A stretch of 33,907 nt of DNA. It comes from an uncultured Ruminococcus sp. GTDB taxonomy: Bacteria; Bacillota; Clostridia; UBA1381. Position 1 is the first letter of the stretch. Each line of letters begins with the position of its first letter. Below the pieces are notes generated by a model, which saw only the letters and a list, made by a program, of their open reading frames with translations, did no database searches and was not told where the DNA came from. The position numbers were made by a program, and so were the translations under genes. The stretch lies in contig CADBPJ010000306.1 of the NCBI GenBank assembly GCA_902796445.1, forward strand, positions 1-33,907. Direction: 5' to 3'. Shown piece by piece: positions 6,725 to 13,936 of the stretch.

Positions 6725-8554
6725 TTGAAAAAAATAACAGCATTTATAACAGCACTATTGCTTATATTAAATTTATTTTCTTTTTCTGCTTTTGCTTTAG
6801 GTGAAACAGTAACAATAGACGCTATTGATTATGGCGAAGGAAAAACATCTTTTAATATTGGTGATACTGCTAAAATTACAGGAACATGTACTGAAAAAAA
6901 AGATTTGGTCTTAAGACTATATGACGAAAAAGGAGCAATGATTTATACAGATGTAATATATGCTTCTGATAATGATGGTACTTTTGAATTTGATGGCATA
7001 GTTATTCCTGATACAGACTCGACTGGTACATTATCATATAAGGCGTATATAAGCATTACAGGAAATAATAGTGCTTATGAACAAGTAGTCAAGATAAATG
7101 GAAAAACCGAACTTTCTCCAACCCCAGGTCCTGGACCGGGACCTGGGCCAAAAACTGATCCAATTAATATATGCGAAAAGTGTGGCTGGGAAACATGTAG
7201 ATGTAATGAGCCAGAAGATACTTCAGTAGATGAAGTAGGAAAGGCATACAACCATACTGAAAACTATGAGATTATTGCAGAAGCTGCAAAACAAAAAACA
7301 CCTAAAGCTGGAGCTGCAATGATTGATATTGTTACAAAAGCAACCTCGCCAGAAGCACTGGCTGGAGAAGCGGCAAGAAATACAATTGCTATGTCGGTGG
7401 AAGCAATGATGGCTAATATCAGTTCAAAGAAAATTAGCACAACAAGCTCAACAAATAAACTTGTTCTTAAAGAATCATCAATCAGTGATGCAGATCTTAA
7501 GAAGTACACTGATACAGAAAAAACACTTAACGATGCAATGAATAAAAACAAGATTACTTTAAACAGAGAATTGTCAAAAGAGTATATTGTCAACACAACC
7601 TTTAGCACAACAAAGAAAGCGAATATTACGGTTTATAGTAAGTTTGTTGAGAAACTGGGAAAAGTAGGTATTAATACACTTACAATCAATGATAAGAATT
7701 TCCGTGTATCATATTCAATAACAGAACTTAAAACAATGATTGGTGATAAAGAATTCGCATCGTTTGATATTGATACTACTGCCATGACGGGCACAACAAA
7801 GAAATTATCTGTGAATTTTGATACAGATAAAACAACAGCAGTTAAAATTTCATTCCCGGGATTAAAGGGCGACAGTAAGTATATGGCTATCGTTGATGAA
7901 AATGGTAATCCTGTTGGCGGTAGATATAACCCTGCAACAGGTGCAATTGAAGCAAAGATTGTTGCAAGCGGCGAATATCAGATCGTAATGAATGAAAAAG
8001 ATTTTGATGATATCAAAAATAAGAGTGAGGAAATGCAGGAATCAATTAAAATTCTTGCTGCAAAAGGTATTATTGAAGGTACATCAGAAAAGTCATTCAG
8101 CCCTGATGACACTATTTCAAGAGCAGAAATTGCTGCATTGCTTTTGAGAGTGCTTTCACAGGATGATCCTAATGCTGATGGTGGTTTTGTTGATGTTAAA
8201 AAATCTGATTGGTTCTATGGAACTGCCGGTTCAGCAAAAGCATACGGAATGATTGCAGGATTTGAAGATAACACATTCAGAGGTAATGCAGTCATTGAAA
8301 AAGATCAAATTCTTACTATTGCATCTCGTGTATTGCAACGAGAAATGGCGTATAAAACACCAACAGATGTTAACGAGTATTTAACCTATGCCGATTCTGC
8401 TCAAATTGCAGATTGGGCTAAAGATGGTGTTGCATTGGCAACAATGGCAAATATCGTAACACGAAACGAAAACAATTTAATTGAGTCAACAGAAGATATG
8501 ACTCGTGGTGAGGCGGCTCTAATTATTATGAGGCTGTTCTACAAGATTTGGTAA
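6725..8554 (+). CDS. SLH-domain cell-wall surface protein
   Basis: A 609-residue exported protein. I start it at TTG 6725, because GAGGTG lies 7 bases upstream and the product then begins with a proper signal peptide, MKKITAFITALLLILNLFSF, ending near FSAFA; a longer frame from 6668 has no RBS. Residues about 25-130 look like an Ig-type domain. A Pro-Gly linker (about 132-142) leads into a cysteine knot, CEKCGWETCRC (about 149-160), which could bind zinc. Residues about 200-430 are lysine/threonine-rich beta structure. Three S-layer homology repeats (about 438-609, with SFSPDDTISRAEIAALLLRV and later copies) should bind secondary cell-wall polymer. It follows the large repetitive protein by 64 bases, so the two are probably one transcript. 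It may anchor the anchorless neighbour. Confidence 0.85.
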   Translation: MKKITAFITALLLILNLFSFSAFALGETVTIDAIDYGEGKTSFNIGDTAKITGTCTEKKDLVLRLYDEKGAMIYTDVIYASDNDGTFEFDGIVIPDTDSTGTLSYKAYISITGNNSAYEQVVKINGKTELSPTPGPGPGPGPKTDPINICEKCGWETCRCNEPEDTSVDEVGKAYNHTENYEIIAEAAKQKTPKAGAAMIDIVTKATSPEALAGEAARNTIAMSVEAMMANISSKKISTTSSTNKLVLKESSISDADLKKYTDTEKTLNDAMNKNKITLNRELSKEYIVNTTFSTTKKANITVYSKFVEKLGKVGINTLTINDKNFRVSYSITELKTMIGDKEFASFDIDTTAMTGTTKKLSVNFDTDKTTAVKISFPGLKGDSKYMAIVDENGNPVGGRYNPATGAIEAKIVASGEYQIVMNEKDFDDIKNKSEEMQESIKILAAKGIIEGTSEKSFSPDDTISRAEIAALLLRVLSQDDPNADGGFVDVKKSDWFYGTAGSAKAYGMIAGFEDNTFRGNAVIEKDQILTIASRVLQREMAYKTPTDVNEYLTYADSAQIADWAKDGVALATMANIVTRNENNLIESTEDMTRGEAALIIMRLFYKIW

Positions 8555-8570
8555 TCTTAAATAAATTATT

Positions 8571-8610
8571 ATCCCTGTTGCCCATAACATTATTTTATGG
8601 GCAACGGGAT
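8571..8610 (+). terminator. Hairpin ending the surface-protein operon
   Basis: TTGCCCATAA and TTATGGGCAA pair perfectly, and the stem extends through ATCCC/GGGAT with one bulged base. The T-run on the plus strand is poor, but the opposite strand is T-rich. It separates the surface genes from the Tad locus. Confidence 0.65.
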
Positions 8611-8680
8611 GATAAAAAGCTAATAGCTATATGCGTTTACATATATTTTAAACTATGAATTTGAATATAAATTATCTGTT

Positions 8681-8710
8681 TTGATGACAGATATTTGATA
8701 TAGATATAAA
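8681..8710 (+). promoter_or_regulatory. Candidate promoter of the Tad pilus locus
   Basis: TTGATG (8681-8686) is followed by TATAAA (8705-8710) at 18 bases. A small CTGT/ACAG hairpin (8676-8690) overlaps the -35 box. The start would be about 20 bases before the ATG at 8737. Confidence 0.45.
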
Positions 8711-8736
8711 AGTAAGCAAAAGGGAGTGTAATTTCT

Positions 8737-9822
8737 ATGGCAAAAATCAATATAGTAATTGCTGATTCAGACGAACTGTACCTAAATCATTTAACGAATT
8801 ATATGATTGAACATATGAACACCTTTGAAGTTTGCTCATTTACAACAAAAGAGAGCTTAATTAAATATGTTGGAGACAAATCTAACAAAATAGATATTAT
8901 AGCGTTTACTGAAGAACTTATGGATGGAACCATCAGTGTTGCAAATATACCTGCAAAGGTATTACTTTCAGATGGTTCTTTTACTGAACTTGATTTTGAA
9001 TCAGTTAACAAGTATCAAAAAGCTGAAAAATTTATTAACGATATTTTGATGATATATGCGGAAAAGACAGGTCGTGTTGAAGCTGTTTCGACAGGGGATA
9101 AGGACACTAAGATTGTTGGTTTCTTCTCACCAGTTGGTGGCTCAGGAAAAACAACACTTGCTGTTGCTACTGCATATGCATTAGCAAGTCAAGGTAAACG
9201 TGTGTTCTATATGAACGCTGAAAAGTTAAATTCAACATATAATGTTTTAAATGAAGGAAATAATGGAAGTCTTTCTGATTTATATTTAACCGTAAAAACG
9301 AAAGGCGCTAATATTGGTCTTAGAATTATTGCGAATAAATTTACAGATGTTAACACAAATATATCATACATCAATCCGGCTGAGAGTTCTCTGGAAATCA
9401 ATGAACTTACATTAGATGAATTCAACAAACTCATCAAGGAATTCAAACAGCTCGGTGAATTTGATGTTGTGGTTATTGACTTTGATACTGAATTTAGCAA
9501 GGAGAAGGTCGAAATCTTGAATTGTATGGACAGAATCATTGTTCCTTTTACAAGTGAAAATCTTTCGATAGCAAAAATAGGATTATACATTAAAGAACTT
9601 GGTATGTATGATGAGTTAAAAGAAATTTCTGAAAAGTCGGTATTTGTTCTTAATAAATCAAATGCGCAAAGTATTTCGGCATTACAGTCAAGCGGTGCTC
9701 TTGGAAATTGTGAAGTAAGGGCAAATATTGCAATCACACCAGTATTTGCAGATCTAAAGAACTTGCTTCATTCCGGGAATATGGTTTTACAAGTTATGGC
9801 AAAGGTTATAGAAACAATATAA
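8737..9822 (+). CDS. tadZ: TadZ/CpaE-like pilus localisation ATPase
   Basis: A 361-residue protein with the two-part layout of TadZ/CpaE. Residues 1-115 resemble a degenerate response-regulator receiver domain (INIVIADSDELY at the start). From about 125 there is a ParA/MinD-type ATPase. Its P-loop reads SPVGGSGKTT (about 131-140), keeping the GKTT core but having Pro-Val where classical ParA proteins have the signature lysine, as is common in TadZ. VVIDFDTEF (about 248) is the Walker B region. TadZ proteins set the polar or focal site at which the Tad machine assembles. It is the first gene of the pilus locus, with an AGGGAG ribosome binding site, and the TadA ATPase follows 13 bases later. 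The receiver domain as a phosphorylation target is uncertain. Confidence 0.85.
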   Translation: MAKINIVIADSDELYLNHLTNYMIEHMNTFEVCSFTTKESLIKYVGDKSNKIDIIAFTEELMDGTISVANIPAKVLLSDGSFTELDFESVNKYQKAEKFINDILMIYAEKTGRVEAVSTGDKDTKIVGFFSPVGGSGKTTLAVATAYALASQGKRVFYMNAEKLNSTYNVLNEGNNGSLSDLYLTVKTKGANIGLRIIANKFTDVNTNISYINPAESSLEINELTLDEFNKLIKEFKQLGEFDVVVIDFDTEFSKEKVEILNCMDRIIVPFTSENLSIAKIGLYIKELGMYDELKEISEKSVFVLNKSNAQSISALQSSGALGNCEVRANIAITPVFADLKNLLHSGNMVLQVMAKVIETI

Positions 9823-9835
9823 GGCGGTGGGTTAA

Positions 9836-11071
9836 TTGATAGAGAATATGCCCGAATACATAAAAGAGATGAGAGCATTAGTATCGGATAGACTTGATTT
9901 AACAAGGGACTTGTCTGATGATGAGATAAGAGAAGTAATATCAAATATCATTGCCGAAAAATCGCAAGAAAAATATTTAACTCTTGTAGAAAAGAAAGCG
10001 GTTATGGATGGAGTATTTAATTCGATGCGCGGACTGGATGTTTTGCAACCGTTAGTTGATGATCCATCTGTTACAGAAATAATGATTAATGGTCCTGATG
10101 ATGTATTTATAGAGCAGGATGGCAAACTATTTAAAAAAAATGTTAGCTTTGGCAGTGAAGAAAAATTGCAGAATGTAATTCAAAACATTGTAGCAAAGGT
10201 AAACAGAACCGTTAATGAATCAACTCCTATAGTTGATGCTCGTTTGCAGGATGGTTCCCGTGTTAACGTAGTTTTGCCGCCAATTGCATTAAACGGACCA
10301 ACGGTTACAATTCGTAAGTTCCCGGAAAATCCAATGACCGTGCAGCAACTTATAGCATATAAATCAATTACTACGGAAGTTGCAGAATTTTTGGAAAGAT
10401 GTGTTAAAGCAAAATACAACATATTCATTAGCGGCGGTACAGGTTCAGGTAAAACAACATTTCTTAATGCAATGTCAAATTTTATTCCGCATGATGAACG
10501 TATAATTACTATAGAGGACTCTGCAGAACTTCAAATCAGAGGTGTGGACAACCTTGTAAGGCTTGAAACACGTAATGCAAATATGGAAGGCAAGGGAGAA
10601 ATCACAATAAGAGATCTGATTAAATCATCTTTGCGTATGAGACCGGAACGAATAGTTGTCGGCGAGGTGCGCGGAGCGGAGGCTCTTGATATGCTGCAGG
10701 CTATGAATACAGGACATGATGGCTCGCTATCAACAGGACATGCTAACTCTACAAAAGATATGTTATCTCGTCTTGAGACGATGGTTTTGACAGGCGCGCA
10801 AATACCGCTTGAAGCAATAAGACAGCAAATTGCATCTGCGGTTGACATCATTATTCAGCTTTCAAGACTTAGAGATAAATCAAGAAGAACAATGGAAATA
10901 ACTGAAGTATTAGGATTTGAAAACGGTGAAATCAAACTAAATCCGATATATCAGTTTATTGAAACCGGCGAAGATGAAAATCATAAAATAATCGGTTCGC
11001 TTCAACGAACAGAAAACGCTATGGTTAATACCTATAAATTTGCATCAGCCGGATTATCAACAAGAGTTTAG
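9836..11071 (+). CDS. tadA: TadA/CpaF-type pilus assembly ATPase
   Basis: A 411-residue secretion ATPase of the VirB11/CpaF family, which powers both assembly and retraction of Tad pili. It shows the N-terminal helical region (1-75), the [19 protein letters not shown] block, Walker [10 protein letters not shown] (about residue 200), the Asp box IEDSAELQI, Walker [18 protein letters not shown] and the His box [14 protein letters not shown]. It starts at TTG 9836 behind AAGGCGGTGG; the ATG at 9848 (residue 5) is the alternative. It is a cytosolic hexamer docking on TadB/TadC. Length is normal for the Firmicute form. It lies between tadZ and tadB with spacings of 13 and 12 bases, so one operon. 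Confidence 0.93.
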   Translation: MIENMPEYIKEMRALVSDRLDLTRDLSDDEIREVISNIIAEKSQEKYLTLVEKKAVMDGVFNSMRGLDVLQPLVDDPSVTEIMINGPDDVFIEQDGKLFKKNVSFGSEEKLQNVIQNIVAKVNRTVNESTPIVDARLQDGSRVNVVLPPIALNGPTVTIRKFPENPMTVQQLIAYKSITTEVAEFLERCVKAKYNIFISGGTGSGKTTFLNAMSNFIPHDERIITIEDSAELQIRGVDNLVRLETRNANMEGKGEITIRDLIKSSLRMRPERIVVGEVRGAEALDMLQAMNTGHDGSLSTGHANSTKDMLSRLETMVLTGAQIPLEAIRQQIASAVDIIIQLSRLRDKSRRTMEITEVLGFENGEIKLNPIYQFIETGEDENHKIIGSLQRTENAMVNTYKFASAGLSTRV

Positions 11072-11083
11072 GGGGGTGAAATT

Positions 11084-11881
11084 GTGGGTTTGTTTAAAAA
11101 GAGTGAAAAACCGGAAATGGTAGAACGAGAAGATGGACTGATAGATTATGATGTGTATGTGATGAGTAAAGAAGAAAAGATATTTTATATAATACTTGCC
11201 TATGTAGTCATATTTATTGTGGGATTCATTTTCTATGAAAGAATAATATTGGCGGCACTATTAGGATTGTTAGCTTTTAAATTTCCTAAAATGAGGACAG
11301 CACAAATAATCAAGTCAAGGAAAAATGCATTAAATATTCAATTTAAAGATTGGCTTTATTCATTATCATCTTCTATGTCTGCTGGTAGGTCAATAGAAAC
11401 ATCATTTAAAGAATCATATAAAGATTTGGAAATCATATATACAAATCCTGAAACACCTATAATGAAGGAACTTCAGCATATGATTAGATGCCTTGAGATG
11501 AATGAAACTGTTGAAGATGTAGTTAGTGAATTTGCTGAAAGAACACATATAGAGGATATTATGAATTTTGCTGATGTAATTAAAATCAGTAAACGAAGCG
11601 GTGGTAACTTGGTAGAAGTTATAAGAAGTACATCTAATGTTCTTGGAGATAAAATAGAAACAAAGATGGATATTGAAACAACGATTTCAGGAAAGAAATT
11701 TGAATCGAGAATTCTTTGTTGTATGCCTATTGTAATGGTGGCAATTTTAACGGCTACATCTTATGACTATATGGAAAAAGTTTTCACAACTTTTATCGGT
11801 CATGCCGTAATGACAGTTTCAATAGCAATGTTTGTAGCAGCGTTTTTCATTGGTGAAAAAATAATGGATATTGAGGTGTAA
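11084..11881 (+). CDS. tadB: TadB-like inner-membrane platform protein
   Basis: A 265-residue type II secretion F-domain protein. The GTG start at 11084 follows AGGGGGGTG. Two hydrophobic segments lie near residues 30-70 (FYIILAYVVIFIVGFIFY and the adjoining stretch) and two near the C-terminus (about 205-260). The cytosolic T2SSF domain between them carries the family block with NIQFKDWLYSLSSSMSAGRS and later ADVIKISKRSGGNLVEVI. TadB and TadC together form the membrane platform that transfers pilin into the growing filament, driven by TadA. The next gene starts 3 bases after this stop. Confidence 0.85.
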   Translation: MGLFKKSEKPEMVEREDGLIDYDVYVMSKEEKIFYIILAYVVIFIVGFIFYERIILAALLGLLAFKFPKMRTAQIIKSRKNALNIQFKDWLYSLSSSMSAGRSIETSFKESYKDLEIIYTNPETPIMKELQHMIRCLEMNETVEDVVSEFAERTHIEDIMNFADVIKISKRSGGNLVEVIRSTSNVLGDKIETKMDIETTISGKKFESRILCCMPIVMVAILTATSYDYMEKVFTTFIGHAVMTVSIAMFVAAFFIGEKIMDIEV

Positions 11882-11884
11882 AAA

Positions 11885-12826
11885 ATGAATGTTGTAAAAA
11901 TAATTATAGCTGCAATATCCGGTATTTTTTTTGCCATTGCACTAATTGTTATGCTTTTAAATCATAAAAATGGTAAAGAAATTTATTCTGAATATCGTGA
12001 TTATCTGACTAAGGATGATTGCACACTAAAAGATTATATACATATTGGTTTGATGCTTAATGCAAAAATAAATCTGTATAAATATATGCCGGAGATGTTG
12101 GCAGCAGAACTTAGAAAATATAATACTTCTGTTAAAAATAAGATTACTGAATTATACGGTATTAAGCTTTCTGAATTTTATACCGAAATACATGCGGCAG
12201 AAAAATGGCTATATTCGCTATTATGTTTTGCATTGTGTTCAGTATTTTCACTTGCACTTATATTGAACAATGGTGACATATCTACAAGTGCTGTTTTGCT
12301 TGGTGCAGCTATGCTTGGTGCTGCGGGACTCCCGTTTTTAGCAGATTATGAATTGAATTCAAAAATAGAGAAAAGACGCTTATCTATTCAACTTGAGTTC
12401 CCTGATTTTGTTAATACATTAATATTGTTGGTGAATGCTGGAATGACTATTCCTAAGGCGTGGGAAAAAATTGTTTCAGAAAGTAAAAAAACTACACCTT
12501 TATACAATGAATTAAGGTATTGTTTGGCTGAAATTAGTGCAGGAAAAAGCGAGGCGGTTGCCTACGAAGAATTTGGCAGACGTTGTAAGGTAAAAGAAAT
12601 TGTAAAGTTTGTTTCCGTAATAATTCTTAATTTGAGAAAAGGCGGTAGTGAAGTTGTTTCAGCTTTAAAACTACAATCTACAGAATGTTGGGAAATGAGA
12701 AAGGCAACTGCGAAAAGATTGGGAGAACAAGCATCAAGCAAACTTATGCTTCCTATGGGAATAATGTTGGTCGGTATTATGTTGGTTACTGTTTTACCTG
12801 CTATTTTATCACTTATGTCAATGTAA
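11885..12826 (+). CDS. tadC: TadC-like inner-membrane platform protein
   Basis: A 313-residue second T2SSF-domain protein, partner of TadB. A hydrophobic N-terminal helix (about 5-27) is followed by a cytosolic stretch, two central membrane segments (about 105-155), the F-domain with LEFPDFVNTLILLVNAGMTI and GRRCKVKEIVKFVSVIILNL, and a C-terminal membrane helix (about 288-312). GAGGTG at the end of tadB supplies the ribosome binding site. Two separate F-domain proteins, rather than one fused protein, is the normal Tad arrangement. Confidence 0.85.
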   Translation: MNVVKIIIAAISGIFFAIALIVMLLNHKNGKEIYSEYRDYLTKDDCTLKDYIHIGLMLNAKINLYKYMPEMLAAELRKYNTSVKNKITELYGIKLSEFYTEIHAAEKWLYSLLCFALCSVFSLALILNNGDISTSAVLLGAAMLGAAGLPFLADYELNSKIEKRRLSIQLEFPDFVNTLILLVNAGMTIPKAWEKIVSESKKTTPLYNELRYCLAEISAGKSEAVAYEEFGRRCKVKEIVKFVSVIILNLRKGGSEVVSALKLQSTECWEMRKATAKRLGEQASSKLMLPMGIMLVGIMLVTVLPAILSLMSM

Positions 12827-12923
12827 TTCTATTGTGTGTTGAAATTTGTTTTAATTACTATATCTAATATAGCGACAAACAAATTTTAATATAATGATTT
12901 TTTCTGGAAAGGGGGAAATAACC

Positions 12924-13109
12924 ATGTTAAGAAGTTTTCTTAAAGATGAAAGCGGTATGGGAACTATTGAAATAGTTGTCATAGTTGCCATTTTGGTTGG
13001 TCTGGCATTAATTTTTAAAGACGGTATTACAGCATTTGTTAATAACTTAATGAAGAGTATTTGGAAGACACCTAATGCGACCGAAAATATGACAAACGAA
13101 TACAAGTAA
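12924..13109 (+). CDS. flp: Flp-type major pilin (type IVb prepilin)
   Basis: A 61-residue prepilin. I start at ATG 12924, which has AAAGGGGGAAA upstream; the frame is open from 12894 without an RBS. The product begins MLRSFLKDESGMGTIEIVVI: a short basic leader, then a Gly-Met/Gly-Thr-Ile-Glu context in which the prepilin peptidase should cut near the conserved glutamate, then a hydrophobic helix of about 22 residues and a short polar tail. Size and layout match Flp1-family Tad pilins. It is the structural subunit for the TadA/B/C machine encoded just upstream. It has its own 97-bp leader and is followed by a large hairpin, which fits much higher expression than its neighbours. There is only one Flp gene in the window. 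Confidence 0.88.
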   Translation: MLRSFLKDESGMGTIEIVVIVAILVGLALIFKDGITAFVNNLMKSIWKTPNATENMTNEYK

Positions 13110-13162
13110 TACTGCATGTCAGCAATAAAAAGTTTATCATGGGGTTTTCTCCACATAAGTAG

Positions 13163-13206
13163 GACTGTATATGCCGTTTGTACAGTGCAGACGGCATATA
13201 TCAGTC
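13163..13206 (+). terminator. Terminator or processing hairpin after the pilin gene
   Basis: GACTG plus TATATGCCGT on the left pair with ACGGCATATA plus CAGTC on the right, a stem of about 15 bp with one bulge and a 13-base loop. T-rich sequence follows from 13210 to 13233. It probably ends most pilin transcripts and lets a fraction read into the pseudopilin genes. Confidence 0.65.
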
Positions 13207-13318
13207 AACTTATTAATTGTCGTTTAATTTTTTCAGCTGAAGTGTATTTATGTACTTCCGTTGAAAAAATGAAATGACAGTAATAGCCATTAGATTGATT
13301 AAGAAGGAGATGCGAGCT

Positions 13319-13936
13319 ATGAGAAAGAGTTCTAAGGGTTCATATACAGTAGAAGCAACGATAGTTATTTCATCATTGCTCATCGCTTTATGTGCAGTTA
13401 TGTTTGCGTTTATGCTAATGTATCAAAATGTTGTTATTATTTATGCGGCGTCTTATGGTGCCCAGCAAGGTGCTCGTTCATGGGTGAATACTGGAATATC
13501 AATGGATGGTACAAGCCGAGAATATACAAGTGGATTATATAGTGATATAGCAGAATTAACAGGTGGTGGAGATACTTCTGCAAAAAAAAAGAAAATTGAA
13601 AATGCAGTTAAAGATAAATTAAAGATGAGTGTTTTTTCTACAAATACTGCAAATATAAATGTTAATTTTGAAAACAACATACTTCAAAGGAAAGTCGTTG
13701 TTGACATCAAGCAGACTATTCCTATTCCTTTTAGTGGTATTGCTAAATTCTTTAATAATGGAGAGGCTTTTGCACTCAAAGCAAAAATGGAAGCAACCGT
13801 TGCAGAGCCAACAGAATACATAAGAAATATTGACTATGCTTTAGAGTGGATTCAAAGCGCAGGAAAATGGCTTAAAGAAACTTTGGGAAATGATGCTGGA
13901 AGTAAAGCTGCTGGCAAGATTAAGGGGTTGAAGTGA
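13319..13936 (+). CDS. TadE-like pseudopilin
   Basis: A 205-residue TadE/TadG-family protein. The start at ATG 13319 has AAGGAG 9 bases upstream; an in-frame start at 13274 would add 15 residues without an RBS. The N-terminus reads MRKSSKGSYTVEATIVISSL, the typical Gly-Ser/Thr-hydrophobic-Glu cleavage context for the prepilin peptidase, followed by a membrane helix to about residue 35 and an extracytoplasmic domain. TadE-type pseudopilins are minor pilus components or assembly adaptors. Its stop overlaps the next start (TGATG), so the two are translationally coupled. Confidence 0.82.
   Translation: MRKSSKGSYTVEATIVISSLLIALCAVMFAFMLMYQNVVIIYAASYGAQQGARSWVNTGISMDGTSREYTSGLYSDIAELTGGGDTSAKKKKIENAVKDKLKMSVFSTNTANINVNFENNILQRKVVVDIKQTIPIPFSGIAKFFNNGEAFALKAKMEATVAEPTEYIRNIDYALEWIQSAGKWLKETLGNDAGSKAAGKIKGLK

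Noticed and set aside
12685-12867. 60-codon plus-strand frame overlapping the end of tadC
   Set aside because: Out-of-frame shadow of tadC; the tadC frame has clear family sequence.
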